Assembly (NCBI RefSeq): GCF_003992615.1
Contig: NZ_RZMY01000013.1
Location: 412,238-476,237, forward strand
Source: Flagellimonas beolgyonensis
GTDB taxonomy: Bacteria; Bacteroidota; Bacteroidia; Flavobacteriales; Flavobacteriaceae
DNA length: 64,000 bases
Direction: 5' to 3'
Below the pieces are notes generated by a model. That model had not been told where the DNA came from. It saw nothing but the letters and a program-made list of their open reading frames with translations, and made no database searches. Below, piece by piece: positions 37,864 to 46,594 of this stretch. A program made the translations under genes and the position numbers. Numbering within the stretch: the first letter of the stretch is position 1; every line of letters starts with the position of its first letter.

Positions 37864-38517
37864 TTACTCGGCCAAGTATCTTTTAATGATGCCCTTTACA
37901 TGCTGAATGGACTTCTGGGTCCAGTCCATCCGCTTATCGAGAATTTCGGCCTCCGTGAGCTGCCAGTCCACTTCGGAAGCACGCACTTTGTGGGCCAAAT
38001 CTTGAATAATGATCGCGGCCGCAACCGATACGTTCAGGCTTTCCGAAAAACCGACCATGGGAATTTTTAAAAATCCGTCTGCTTGATGCATTACAACATC
38101 ACTCAACCCTTCCTTTTCGGTTCCAAAAAAGATGGCCGACTTTTGATCGGGATAAAACTCGGGCAATAAGGTGGAATCGTTGTGGGGTGTGGTGGCAATG
38201 ATCTGATAGCCTTGCTGCTTTAAGTTGGTGATACAATCCTTCGTGTTGTGGTACCGGCGTACGTCCACCCATTTTTCGGCCCCCATGGCAATGTTTTTAT
38301 CCAACCGCTTGGCAAAACGGTCTTCCACCACGTGTACTTCCTGTACCCCGAACACATCACAACTACGGATGATGGCGCTGGTGTTGTGCATTTGGTACAC
38401 GTCCTCTATGGCAATGGTGATATGCTTGGTACGGTGCTGCAGCACCTCCAAAAACCGCTGTTTGCGTTCCTCGGTAAGGTACCCCTCCAAATAGGCCAAA
38501 AGATCGAGATCTACCAT
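37864..38517 (-). CDS. trmH: tRNA (guanosine(18)-2'-O)-methyltransferase TrmH
   Basis: From the ATG at 38517 (MVDLDLLAYLEGYLTEERK) 217 residues. It is a SpoU/TrmH SPOUT enzyme that modifies G18 in the D-loop of tRNA. The three motifs are HNTSAIIRSCDVFGVQEV (motif 1 with the catalytic arginine), IFFGTEKEGLSD (motif 2) and IPMVGFSESLNVSVAAAI (motif 3). The length and the basic C-terminal helix (WTQKSIQHVKGIIKRYL) suit TrmH. Confidence 0.92.
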   Translation of the reverse strand: MVDLDLLAYLEGYLTEERKQRFLEVLQHRTKHITIAIEDVYQMHNTSAIIRSCDVFGVQEVHVVEDRFAKRLDKNIAMGAEKWVDVRRYHNTKDCITNLKQQGYQIIATTPHNDSTLLPEFYPDQKSAIFFGTEKEGLSDVVMHQADGFLKIPMVGFSESLNVSVAAAIIIQDLAHKVRASEVDWQLTEAEILDKRMDWTQKSIQHVKGIIKRYLAE

Positions 38518-38645
38518 GGTGCACAAGATAGATATTTTTGGAAAACATGTGTTTTAGAAGATTTTGTGCCAAAATGGGGCATTTGGATGTATTTTGCATC
38601 CAAGAAAACAAATTCTTGACTTAACAACTCTTAAGGATTATAACT

Positions 38646-39287
38646 GTGAAAAAATTACTTCAAACATTGATTTTACCGGTAACGCTATTAACAGTAATAA
38701 TCTTTTTAAGCATTATTATCACCATTTACTTTTTATATGTTGCGTTTACGCATTCTCCTGAATCCGCGATTTATGCTGCCGTCTCAGTTCCAATAACTAT
38801 AGTTCTTGGATTATTGTATACCCTAGACAGGTTTTTGGTCAAAAAAATAGCCTACTACAAATTGAATATTGGCGAGCTAATAATTGGCCTATTGATTTTT
38901 CTATACTTCGCCTATCAGGATAGCTACATGACTATCAATTTCCACACAGATCAGGATTATATCCTGGTACTATTTGATTCCAAAGAAAATTCCATTTCAA
39001 GATTTGAAAAAAAGGGACTTTTCAGCAAGGAGCTAAACCTGTACCATAGCAATATTGAGCACTTGGACAGGTCATTGGGTTTAAGGAAAGATCTTCGGAT
39101 AAACCCACCAATAGAATGGAAAGGTGTTGTTTACCAGGAAGGATACTTTACATCAAAAAAGGATTCCATTAAATATATCTATCTCTTTAAAGAAATTCGG
39201 GATACAAACCGTCCAAAATTAAATAGCATAAGAGCATCTGAGGTTTATATAGACAGTTTATTAAAAAGGGAAATAAAATCAAAATAG
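38646..39287 (+). CDS. Hypothetical membrane protein
   Basis: A 213-residue protein starting at a GTG codon (MKKLLQTLILPVTLLTVII). Three hydrophobic helices lie in the first 95 residues (about 5-32, 40-62 and 74-92), followed by a soluble, mixed alpha/beta domain rich in charged residues (SKENSISRFEKKGLFSKEL) that ends in a basic tail. No family is recognised. It opens an AT-richer stretch with low coding density up to about 40.2 kb, which suggests accessory DNA. Confidence 0.65.
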   Translation: MKKLLQTLILPVTLLTVIIFLSIIITIYFLYVAFTHSPESAIYAAVSVPITIVLGLLYTLDRFLVKKIAYYKLNIGELIIGLLIFLYFAYQDSYMTINFHTDQDYILVLFDSKENSISRFEKKGLFSKELNLYHSNIEHLDRSLGLRKDLRINPPIEWKGVVYQEGYFTSKKDSIKYIYLFKEIRDTNRPKLNSIRASEVYIDSLLKREIKSK

Positions 39288-39431
39288 CTCACAAAAAAAT
39301 ATGGATCATTTGATGGATACTGCTAAAGATTAGTAGTAAAATCAAATGGTAAATCGTTTTATGTCCATTATATACCGCCCTATATTCCATCCATGTTGCA
39401 TCGTTAAGTTTAGGAACATAACCCTTCCATC

Positions 39432-39635
39432 TTGGCCAAAATCCGGAAACGAACAAAAGAAGAAAAAAAGGATAGCAAATTTTATAGTGAAACGTTCAAC
39501 TTACAACGACTTAAGAACATGTTCATCTTGCTATTCAATAGAATGAATGTGGTGATCACCAAAGGGGAAAGTTTGGAGTCGGAGTACCCGAGTTTGATCG
39601 CTGATCTGGAAAATGAAATCAATAATAAAGAATAG
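39432..39635 (+). CDS. Possible small basic protein or gene remnant
   Basis: A 67-codon frame starting at TTG, with the product beginning MAKIRKRTKEEKKDSKFY and ending in an acidic tail (LIADLENEINNKE). Codon use looks protein-like and it has no signal or membrane segment. There is no ATG start and no clear ribosome binding site; the nearest in-frame stop upstream is at 39411-39413. It may be a true small gene or the remains of a larger one. The surrounding gap (39288-39806) otherwise shows nothing recognisable. Confidence 0.3.
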   Translation: MAKIRKRTKEEKKDSKFYSETFNLQRLKNMFILLFNRMNVVITKGESLESEYPSLIADLENEINNKE

Positions 39636-39806
39636 GAAAAGTACTCCGTTGGCCACGACAATTTGCTCGCACACTTAGCAGCCTGACGATGCAACTTCTC
39701 AACTCCCAAAATTCTCTCCCAACAAATAACATTTACTTAATTTTGGAATTGGAGGTCCGAAAACAATAATGATGTATCTTTTCAATGCTATGTAAATTAA
39801 ATTGTT

Positions 39807-40193
39807 ATGAAAAAGAAATTCCTTTTGCTCTTGGTGCCTTTCTTATTGGCCTTTCAATGTGATGAAGAAGAACTCTCCGGTTTTGAGACCAACTACCTTC
39901 TTCAAAATGACACTTCCAGCGACCTATTTTATTTGTCCGAAAACGACAATTTTATAGCCGTGGAAAGCCAATCCCGGTTTTCCTTTGGAAGTAGCCTCAA
40001 TCCGGTCAGCAGTCCAATAACACCTGCGGACTCTGAGCTCTTCAGTGCCATTAAATTATATGTGTTGACTGGTACCGATTATGTTTTGGCCTATTCCCAA
40101 GACCCCGTCGATGACGCTGTCTGGCGCTTGACGGAACCGGATACGAACCGATTTGAATACCGGTTGACCATTACCGATTCGGATATCGAATAG
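39807..40193 (+). CDS. Hypothetical lipoprotein
   Basis: A 128-residue protein with lipoprotein signal MKKKFLLLLVPFLLAFQC (cysteine 18), followed by acidic residues DEEELSGFETN, which in Bacteroidota resemble a surface-export signal after the lipidated cysteine. The mature part is short, beta-rich and without known domain. No operon partner is evident; the next gene starts 118 bp later on the same strand. Confidence 0.7.
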   Translation: MKKKFLLLLVPFLLAFQCDEEELSGFETNYLLQNDTSSDLFYLSENDNFIAVESQSRFSFGSSLNPVSSPITPADSELFSAIKLYVLTGTDYVLAYSQDPVDDAVWRLTEPDTNRFEYRLTITDSDIE

Positions 40194-40310
40194 ACCAATG
40201 CTGCTTTTATTGGGTAAACGGTTCGTAACCCCTTCAATATAACTTGAGTTTCGTCACTCATTCGGCTTGGTCATCATATAGGGGCCAACTTAATTTCCTA
40301 AATTTCAGGG

Positions 40311-41528
40311 ATGAAAAGAGTATTGATCGGAACCTTATCCACATTATTGATTGTTTTGGTGATCCTAGCTTGCCAAGACAAAAAAAATAATGGACCCAAC
40401 ACTGTTGATACTGTTTTGTCCGAGGGGATCTTTACGATAATCGAGGGAGATTCCGGAAAGCAACAATCCTTGGTTAAACATCCGGTTATTGAGCGAATGA
40501 AGCAATTAAAGGTACCCGGGGCGAGCGTTGCCGTGGTTGATGATTACGAAATCCAAGATTTGATTACGTTTGGAAAAGCGGACGATGTGGATTTGGTGGA
40601 TTCCACGACCATTTTTCAAGCGGCTTCGGTCACTAAATTTTTGACCGCGGTTATGGTCCACAAATTTATATCGGAAGGCTTGTTGGATATTGATGCGGAT
40701 ATCAACATATACCTAAAATCATGGAAAATTCCTGAAAATGACTATACGGAACACAACCCCATAACGCTTAGGTTATTATTGTCGCACCAATCCGGGCTTC
40801 CCGGCACCAACTTTGATTTTGACAAAGACAAAGGTGTTCCAACTTTGATCCAAATACTGAACGGCGAATCCCCTGCAATCAATAAACCAGCCATACCAAT
40901 AGCTAAACCTGGTCATAAATGGGCCTATTCCAACATCGGATACGTTGTCATCCAGCAACTTTTGGAAGATGTTACTGGTCAATCTTTTCAACAAATTGCC
41001 AATAAAGAAATTTTTAAACCGTTGGAAATGAATTCCAGCACATTGGATTATCCCTTACCCTCTAAATTTACAAACGGCGAAGCAACACCACATGATGAGT
41101 TCGGCAATGCTCAACCATCCCAATTGGAGTTACCGGCCAAGGCACAAGGAGGCCTATTGACCACTCCCAAAGATTTGGCAAAATTGTCCACAGAACTCAT
41201 GAAAGCCTACAACGGGGAATCCCATTTTTTTTCAGAGGAAACCGCAAGGCGGTTGCTAGATCCAGAAACTGAACTTCCCTTTAAATTTTATGATCAGACA
41301 GCATATATGGGGCTCGGAGTATTGTTGATTGGTGAGGGTGAAAATCTTGCCTTTATCCACAATGGGTATAATTCCCCAGGCTCAGTTTGCATTGTTATCG
41401 GTTTTCCAGCAATGGGGAAAGGTGCCACAATTGCTGTGAACAGCGCAAATGGAGAACAACTTTATCTGGAAATTATCGCAACACTTGCCAATGAAATGGG
41501 ATGGCCCAACGGTCAATTCTTCAAATGA
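40311..41528 (+). CDS. Class C beta-lactamase-like serine hydrolase (lipoprotein)
   Basis: A 405-residue lipoprotein (VILAC, C21). The catalytic motif SxxK is S106-VTK109, followed by the second motif Y206-S-N208 and a third region around HNGYNSPG. The overall pattern (KVPGASVAVVDD, LLSHQSGLPG, GHKWAYSNIGYVV) is that of the beta-lactamase/DD-peptidase family S12. Members include esterases and D-aminopeptidases, so true beta-lactamase activity is not implied. It is followed by an S10 peptidase 102 bp downstream. Confidence 0.9.
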   Translation: MKRVLIGTLSTLLIVLVILACQDKKNNGPNTVDTVLSEGIFTIIEGDSGKQQSLVKHPVIERMKQLKVPGASVAVVDDYEIQDLITFGKADDVDLVDSTTIFQAASVTKFLTAVMVHKFISEGLLDIDADINIYLKSWKIPENDYTEHNPITLRLLLSHQSGLPGTNFDFDKDKGVPTLIQILNGESPAINKPAIPIAKPGHKWAYSNIGYVVIQQLLEDVTGQSFQQIANKEIFKPLEMNSSTLDYPLPSKFTNGEATPHDEFGNAQPSQLELPAKAQGGLLTTPKDLAKLSTELMKAYNGESHFFSEETARRLLDPETELPFKFYDQTAYMGLGVLLIGEGENLAFIHNGYNSPGSVCIVIGFPAMGKGATIAVNSANGEQLYLEIIATLANEMGWPNGQFFK

Positions 41529-41630
41529 AAATGGGCAAAACCTGCTGGTCATTCCAATTATGGCCAGATTACTACACATTGAGACAATCAACAATCCTTT
41601 TCCTATCTTTAGAAAATCAAACCTAACACC

Positions 41631-43133
41631 ATGGGAAAATTAACCAACCTCACCATTTGCCTATTTCTGGCAATCACTCTTTCAGCCCAGAAAAACGCCA
41701 CGGACTCACTCTTGATCCCGGAACCGAAAGTCTTTGTCTCAAGCCACCAAATCACCAATGGTGGCAAATTGATCAAGTACCAGGCCATTGCCTCCGAAAC
41801 GTATTTAAAAAACAAATCAGGGGAACCTGTGGCTTCCTTGTGGTCAGTGGCGTATATGCAAACGGGAACAACGGATACCACCAAACGCCCAGTGACCTTT
41901 GTGTTCAACGGTGGCCCTGGTTCGGCGTCCATGTGGTTGCAAATGGGCATGTTTGGTCCCAAATTGGTGAAAGTGGATTCCGATGCCACCAAAGATGATG
42001 GTGCTGCCCCTTATACCATGGTGACGAACACAAACGGTATTCTCGATCTTACCGATCTGGTATTCATCGATCCTGTGGGCACGGGGTACAGTAAGGTCAT
42101 AGGAAAGGGAAAGGTCGAAGACTTTTGGGGGCTTACCCAAGACGCCAATTCCGTTGCCCAGTTTATGCGGCAATGGGTAACAGAGAACAACCGCTGGATG
42201 TCGCCCAAATACATTATCGGGGAAAGTTTTGGCACCACAAGGGCGGCCGGAGTGGCCAATGCCTTGGAAGGTGGGGGCCAGAACATGGCACTCAATGGCC
42301 TGATCTTGATTTCCCAAGCCCTGGATTATGCCGGCTCGACCTCGGAACACGACAACATTACCTCCTACCTGACCTATTTGCCCAGTATGGCAGCCACCGC
42401 TTGGTACCATAAAAAAGCGGGACAGGGCAAAACCTTGGAAGCCTTTGTGCAGGAATGTCGGGATTTTACCTATAACACCTATGCCCCAGCTTTGTACAAA
42501 GGATCGCTGTTATCAGCAACCGAAAAAGATAACATTGCCGAACAGCTCAGTTATTTTATGGGGTTGGACAAGGCCTATATCCTCAAATCGAATTTGAGGG
42601 TATTGATGCCCCGATTCCAAAAACAGTTATTGGCCAATGAAGGACTTGCCGTTGGGCGGTTGGATGGTCGTTTTATGGGTGACGAAGTGGACAAACTATC
42701 CGATGGACCCCATTTGGGCGATCCGGCCAGCTATCAGATCAGTTCGGCCTACACCGCCGCTTTGAACCATTATTTTGCCACAGACCTCAATATAAAAATG
42801 GACCGCCCCTATTTAACCGGCAACGGGGCCATTTATGGCAAATGGAATTGGAAACCGGTACCCGATGGCCAGGGCTGGGAACCTTCGTACGTCAATGTGA
42901 CACGAAAATTAAGCGAAACAATGCGGCGCAATACGGGCATGAAAGTGATGGTGGCCAACGGTTACTATGATCTGATCTGTCCCTTCTTTGATGCCGAGTA
43001 TACGTTTTCAAGAAACGGCATTGAACGCGATAAAATCCAAATGTTTTATTACGAGGCAGGCCACATGATGTACACCCACGAACCGGATTTGGTAAAGTTG
43101 GCACGAGACGTCAGGTCATTTTTAACCCAATAA
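41631..43133 (+). CDS. Exported serine carboxypeptidase-like peptidase (family S10)
   Basis: A 500-residue protein with a signal peptide (about 1-19). The alpha/beta hydrolase fold has the oxyanion block FVFNGGPGSASMWLQMG (about 91-107) and the nucleophile elbow GESFGTTRAAG with S199. The catalytic aspartate is expected in YDLICPFFDAEYT and the histidine in YYEAGHMMYTHEP. The order and spacing match S10 carboxypeptidases. Bacterial members are less common than eukaryotic ones and are usually periplasmic. It ends just before a convergent DsrE-like gene. Confidence 0.9.
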   Translation: MGKLTNLTICLFLAITLSAQKNATDSLLIPEPKVFVSSHQITNGGKLIKYQAIASETYLKNKSGEPVASLWSVAYMQTGTTDTTKRPVTFVFNGGPGSASMWLQMGMFGPKLVKVDSDATKDDGAAPYTMVTNTNGILDLTDLVFIDPVGTGYSKVIGKGKVEDFWGLTQDANSVAQFMRQWVTENNRWMSPKYIIGESFGTTRAAGVANALEGGGQNMALNGLILISQALDYAGSTSEHDNITSYLTYLPSMAATAWYHKKAGQGKTLEAFVQECRDFTYNTYAPALYKGSLLSATEKDNIAEQLSYFMGLDKAYILKSNLRVLMPRFQKQLLANEGLAVGRLDGRFMGDEVDKLSDGPHLGDPASYQISSAYTAALNHYFATDLNIKMDRPYLTGNGAIYGKWNWKPVPDGQGWEPSYVNVTRKLSETMRRNTGMKVMVANGYYDLICPFFDAEYTFSRNGIERDKIQMFYYEAGHMMYTHEPDLVKLARDVRSFLTQ

Positions 43134-43152
43134 ACCAAGCATACTTAAGGTT

Positions 43153-43779
43153 TCACCAATATTTTACATATCCCTTCATTTGATAGGAACTCAATACAGT
43201 TTGAGCAGTCAATGACACCTTAAAATTGGGCAACAGTGACTCTTTGTTCACATCAAAAAAGAACATGGCCTGCGCACAGGCAATATATTTTGCCCCAAGA
43301 GCTTCCAAATCTTGGATCAATTTTAGGTTTGGATTGTCTTTTTTGAATTTTTCGTTGTAAAAAACATCCGTTGTGAAAGCATTGAGTGCCGGACCGTGCA
43401 CCACAATCACCGGGAACAGTTTTTCTTTGGGAATCCCGGAAGCTACGTGTAAGTTGAGAACCCTTGCAATTTCCACCAAATCGGCATTCATACCAGAAAG
43501 ACTATCGGTCTTATCCTTGGTGAGTTCGAACATTAATTTATAGTCCAAATTTGGATCGGGAATCTCCGTCACCTCTTCTACGGGCACTATACCGGAGAAG
43601 GGCCCCGCCTCTACTACAGGATAAGTGGCAACTGCTTTAAATTTTGCGATCATGGCTTCCATATCCCACTGTTGGGTCATTTTTAGGGAATCTTTTGGTT
43701 CAATGGCTTCTTTTTTGTCTTGGGAATACCCAATTATGGATATAAATCCTACAATCAGGCAAGTAATGGTGTTCTTCAT
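43153..43779 (-). CDS. Exported DsrE/DsrF-like family protein
   Basis: The ATG at 43779 (MKNTITCLIVGFISIIGYSQ) gives 208 residues with a signal peptide ending at YSQ; the open frame reaches 20 codons further upstream without a signal. The mature part resembles DsrE/DsrF proteins: DYKLMFELTK, ARVLNLHVASGIPKEKLFPV, VVHGPALNAF, and then LGAKYIACAQAMFFFDVNKE with a cysteine where sulfur-transfer homologues have one. The family usually binds or relays sulfur. An exported form with a single visible cysteine may have another role. Confidence 0.7.
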   Translation of the reverse strand: MKNTITCLIVGFISIIGYSQDKKEAIEPKDSLKMTQQWDMEAMIAKFKAVATYPVVEAGPFSGIVPVEEVTEIPDPNLDYKLMFELTKDKTDSLSGMNADLVEIARVLNLHVASGIPKEKLFPVIVVHGPALNAFTTDVFYNEKFKKDNPNLKLIQDLEALGAKYIACAQAMFFFDVNKESLLPNFKVSLTAQTVLSSYQMKGYVKYW

Positions 43780-44057
43780 ATTCAAATAGTTGATGTTTCT
43801 TGGAGGTTGTAAAAGTTGGCCATAGGCCTTCAAATGCATTGGGTGAAGTTACCTTTAATTTTTCAACGGAAGGGGTCCGACACCTGGAATAAAAAGTCTC
43901 ACAACTTTCCATAAACAACTAATCCCATCCAACATGTTCGGTTTTTCTATCTATTCGATATTTTTTGTGTTTATTGAAATGGGACATTATAAGGAACGAC
44001 CAAAAAGATACCTCACATGCATTAATGGCTGATAATAGGATAAACAATTGCTAGGAT

Positions 44058-44756
44058 ATGAAAAAAGCCAATAAATTAACTGTTGATTTGAGTCACACTA
44101 TTGAAGATGGACTTATCACCTATAAAGGACTTCCGGCACCTATAATTTGCGATTATTTAAGTAGAGAAGATTCCAAACAGTTTTATGAGAAAGGAACCGA
44201 ATTCCAAATTGGTAAAATTGAAATGGTATCCAATACCGGGACCTATATAGATTGTCCATTTCACCGGTTTGAAGATGGAAAAGACCTTTCTGAAGTAGGT
44301 TTGGATTGTTTTACAGACCTTGAAGCCATTGTGATTAGTGTACCGTACAGTGAATCGCTGCAAATAACCGAAGACCATTTAAAACTCCATGAAGTAAATA
44401 ATCGAGCAGTTCTGATCCATACAGGGTGGGACTGTCATTGGAAAACGGAAACATACTTTGAAAACCATCCTTACCTTACGCAAGGTGCTGCAGAATACTT
44501 AAAAAAATGTAATGTAAAGTTAGTGGGGATCGATTCCTACAATATTGACAATACCCATGTAGGTTCAAGACCTGTTCACACGATACTTTTGGGCGCTGGA
44601 ATATTGATAGTGGAACATCTCTGTAACCTGAACAATTTGCCAAGCAATGGCTTTACCTTTAGTGCAATTCCTCCAAAAATCAAAGGAATGGGTACTTTTC
44701 CAGTTAGGGCACATGCCAAACTTACTCCAAAAACAAAGCGCAAGAGGACTGCCTAA
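44058..44756 (+). CDS. Cyclase-family metal-dependent hydrolase (kynurenine-formamidase-like)
   Basis: A 232-residue protein of the cyclase/KynB superfamily. The N terminus LTVDLSHTIEDGLITYKGLP fits, and the metal-binding motif appears as SNTGTYIDCPFHRFEDG where the consensus is HxGTHxDxPxH, so the usual first histidines are replaced by N and Y. Then VLIHTGWDCHW, YLTQGAAEYL, VGIDSYNID and FSAIPPKIKG follow. Its base composition is more AT-rich than its neighbours, which hints at acquisition. No kynurenine pathway genes adjoin it. It precedes the sirtuin gene by 53 bp. Confidence 0.85.
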   Translation: MKKANKLTVDLSHTIEDGLITYKGLPAPIICDYLSREDSKQFYEKGTEFQIGKIEMVSNTGTYIDCPFHRFEDGKDLSEVGLDCFTDLEAIVISVPYSESLQITEDHLKLHEVNNRAVLIHTGWDCHWKTETYFENHPYLTQGAAEYLKKCNVKLVGIDSYNIDNTHVGSRPVHTILLGAGILIVEHLCNLNNLPSNGFTFSAIPPKIKGMGTFPVRAHAKLTPKTKRKRTA

Positions 44757-44809
44757 CACCTCAATTAACCTTTGCATTTTCCTAAATTTACGGGAAACAA
44801 CAAGCAAAG

Positions 44810-45508
44810 ATGACCAAAAAGAAAATAGTTGTTCTGACTGGTGCTGGAATGAGCGCCGAAAGCGGATTGAAAACCTTTCGCGATGCCGATGGGCTTTGGG
44901 AGGGCCATGACGTGATGGAAGTGGCCTCGCCCCAAGGTTTTGCACGCAATCCGGAATTGGTACTGGAATTTTACAACCAACGGCGACGACAGTTATTGGA
45001 AGTAAGCCCGAACCAAGGGCATTTGGCCCTTGCTGAACTCGAAGCCCAATTTGATGTGAGCATTGTGACCCAAAATATCGATAACCTTCATGAACAGGCC
45101 GGAAGCACCCACGTGGTACATTTGCATGGGGAATTGTTCAAGGTGCGAAGTACCAGGGATGAAAACCATATTCTGGAGTGGAAAAAAGACCTTGTTCTAG
45201 GCGATACCGATCCTTACGGCCATCAATTGCGACCACATATTGTCTGGTTTGGGGAAATGGTACCTTTATTGCAAACTGCGGCCCAAATTACCCAACAAGC
45301 CGATATTTTGATCATTGTCGGCACTTCCATGCAGGTGTATCCGGCAGCAAGTCTGATCCATTATGTGGACACAAGGACTCCCATTTATTTTATCGATCCC
45401 AGACCAAACGTTCGTGAGTCCGATTTTGGCAACCTTACGGTAATCCCAAAAACGGCCGTAGCTGGCGTTCCACCTTTGGTGGAGCAACTTTTTAATACTT
45501 TTTCCTAG
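44810..45508 (+). CDS. Sir2-family NAD-dependent deacylase without a zinc site
   Basis: A 232-residue sirtuin. The NAD-binding GAGMSAESGLKTFRD (11-25), TQNIDNLHEQAG (87-98) and the catalytic histidine H106 in HLHGELF are intact. The motif Y55-x-x-R58 (FYNQRRR) is the class III signature that in E. coli CobB and SIRT5 reads succinyl and malonyl groups, so desuccinylase activity is likely. The protein has no cysteine at all, so the usual tetracysteine zinc site is absent. It overlaps the convergent heme-binding gene by 17 bp. Confidence 0.93.
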   Translation: MTKKKIVVLTGAGMSAESGLKTFRDADGLWEGHDVMEVASPQGFARNPELVLEFYNQRRRQLLEVSPNQGHLALAELEAQFDVSIVTQNIDNLHEQAGSTHVVHLHGELFKVRSTRDENHILEWKKDLVLGDTDPYGHQLRPHIVWFGEMVPLLQTAAQITQQADILIIVGTSMQVYPAASLIHYVDTRTPIYFIDPRPNVRESDFGNLTVIPKTAVAGVPPLVEQLFNTFS

Positions 45509-45944
45509 TTTCTTCGGCCCAAGTCAACAAAGCGGTGATCTGTTCTTGGGTCAAACGGGCATCGGCATGGGTCCAAGTGTATTCGTTTAGGGGCATTTCC
45601 CCTTCTTTGACCTCCTCTACCAATTCTTCCAATTTGTGGTCCTTCTTTTTGGCGGTGTAGTTGGCCCAATCCGAGAAATCCAAATGCTCCTTGCCCTCTT
45701 CAATGTGGTCGGCCAACCAATAGGAAATCGGTGCCACATTGCTGTACCATGGATAATTGGTGTTGGCACTGTGACAATCATAACAGGCCGATTTTAATAT
45801 GCCCTGAACTTCGGGACTCGGTTGTGTCTCGGCAACAAAAGCAGCCACATAATCGCCTTCTGCCTGATTCTTTTCAGGTCGGAAAAACTGCATGCCCACT
45901 AGAACGACCAATAGGGCAATTGCTATTTTTTTTACTATTTTCAT
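45492..45944 (-). CDS. Membrane-anchored cytochrome-like heme-binding protein
   Basis: The ATG at 45944 (MKIVKKIAIALLVVLVGMQ) gives 150 residues; the frame is open 21 codons upstream but crosses the divergent gene's start. An N-terminal helix anchors the protein, and a single c-type heme motif C54-Y-D-C57-H58 (ACYDCHSANTNYPWYS) follows. Known relatives (heme-binding domain proteins in Bacteroidota) also carry the conserved MPLNEYTWTHADARLTQEQ. The methionine near MPL could be the distal ligand. A role in periplasmic electron transfer is inferred. Confidence 0.88.
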   Translation of the reverse strand: MKIVKKIAIALLVVLVGMQFFRPEKNQAEGDYVAAFVAETQPSPEVQGILKSACYDCHSANTNYPWYSNVAPISYWLADHIEEGKEHLDFSDWANYTAKKKDHKLEELVEEVKEGEMPLNEYTWTHADARLTQEQITALLTWAEETRKKY

Positions 45945-45975
45945 CACATAAGGGTTTTCGTAAATATACGCTTTT

Positions 45976-46548
45976 GTGACCGAAAAAGAACTGCATATTG
46001 CGCTCACTTCAGGACGGATTTCTAAGGATCGGGTAGATACTTTGGTCGGTGTTTTGGTGCATCAACCCGAGCTGGTCAAAAAATTGTTTCAATTGGTGCT
46101 TTTGGAAGATGGTACCGGCGATTTTTATGCCAGTTGGACCTTTGACCATTTAATGCGTAAAAAATTGGAATACCTGCTGCCCATTTTTGAAGTATTTGTC
46201 GATGGATTGTCGCAATTGAAAACCGATTCCTGCATTCGTCCCATGGCCCATGTCTGTGAGATGATCTGTGAGGCCTATTTCAAAAAGAAGGACCCAGTTT
46301 TTGTAAAGAACATCACAGATGACCAACTCGAGAAATTGATGACCTGTTGCTTTGATTGGCTCATTGGCCCGTTGAACATCGCACCTAAGGTGTTTGCCAT
46401 GACAAGCCTGTACTATTTGGGCCTGAAATTCCCATGGGTGCATCCCGAACTGAAACAGGTTTTGTTGGACACCTACGCAAATGGCAGTACCGGTTATCAG
46501 AACAGGGCTAAAAAAACCTTGGATAAGTTGGCCAAATTGGGTAGCTAA
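45976..46548 (+). CDS. Conserved hypothetical helical-repeat protein upstream of purB
   Basis: A 190-residue soluble protein starting at GTG (MTEKELHIALTSGRISKDR). It is all-helical with repeated hydrophobic patterns such as LVGVLVHQPELVKKLFQLVL, MTCCFDWLIGPLNIAPKVFA and LGLKFPWVHPELKQVLL, similar in feel to HEAT/ARM repeats. There is no catalytic motif. It lies 46 bp before purB and homologues are sometimes mislabelled as adenylosuccinate lyase for that reason. Its start is only 31 bp from the divergent heme-binding start. Function unknown. Confidence 0.75.
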   Translation: MTEKELHIALTSGRISKDRVDTLVGVLVHQPELVKKLFQLVLLEDGTGDFYASWTFDHLMRKKLEYLLPIFEVFVDGLSQLKTDSCIRPMAHVCEMICEAYFKKKDPVFVKNITDDQLEKLMTCCFDWLIGPLNIAPKVFAMTSLYYLGLKFPWVHPELKQVLLDTYANGSTGYQNRAKKTLDKLAKLGS

Positions 46549-46563
46549 ACTGTGGCGTTTAAG

Positions 46564-46571
46564 TATCTTTG
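46564..46571 (+). promoter_or_regulatory. Candidate -7 element for purB
   Basis: TATCTTTG fits TAnnTTTG and lies 23 bp before the purB ATG, inside the gap after the upstream stop. No TTG at normal -33 spacing; a TTG at 46537 is spaced 24 bp. Confidence 0.4.
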
Positions 46572-46594
46572 TAGCTTTCAAAATCCATAGGACC

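Noticed and set aside
45130..45240. Sirtuin as a decayed gene because the zinc cysteines are missing
   Set aside because: All NAD-binding and catalytic residues are intact and the frame is full length; loss of the zinc site alone does not make it a pseudogene.
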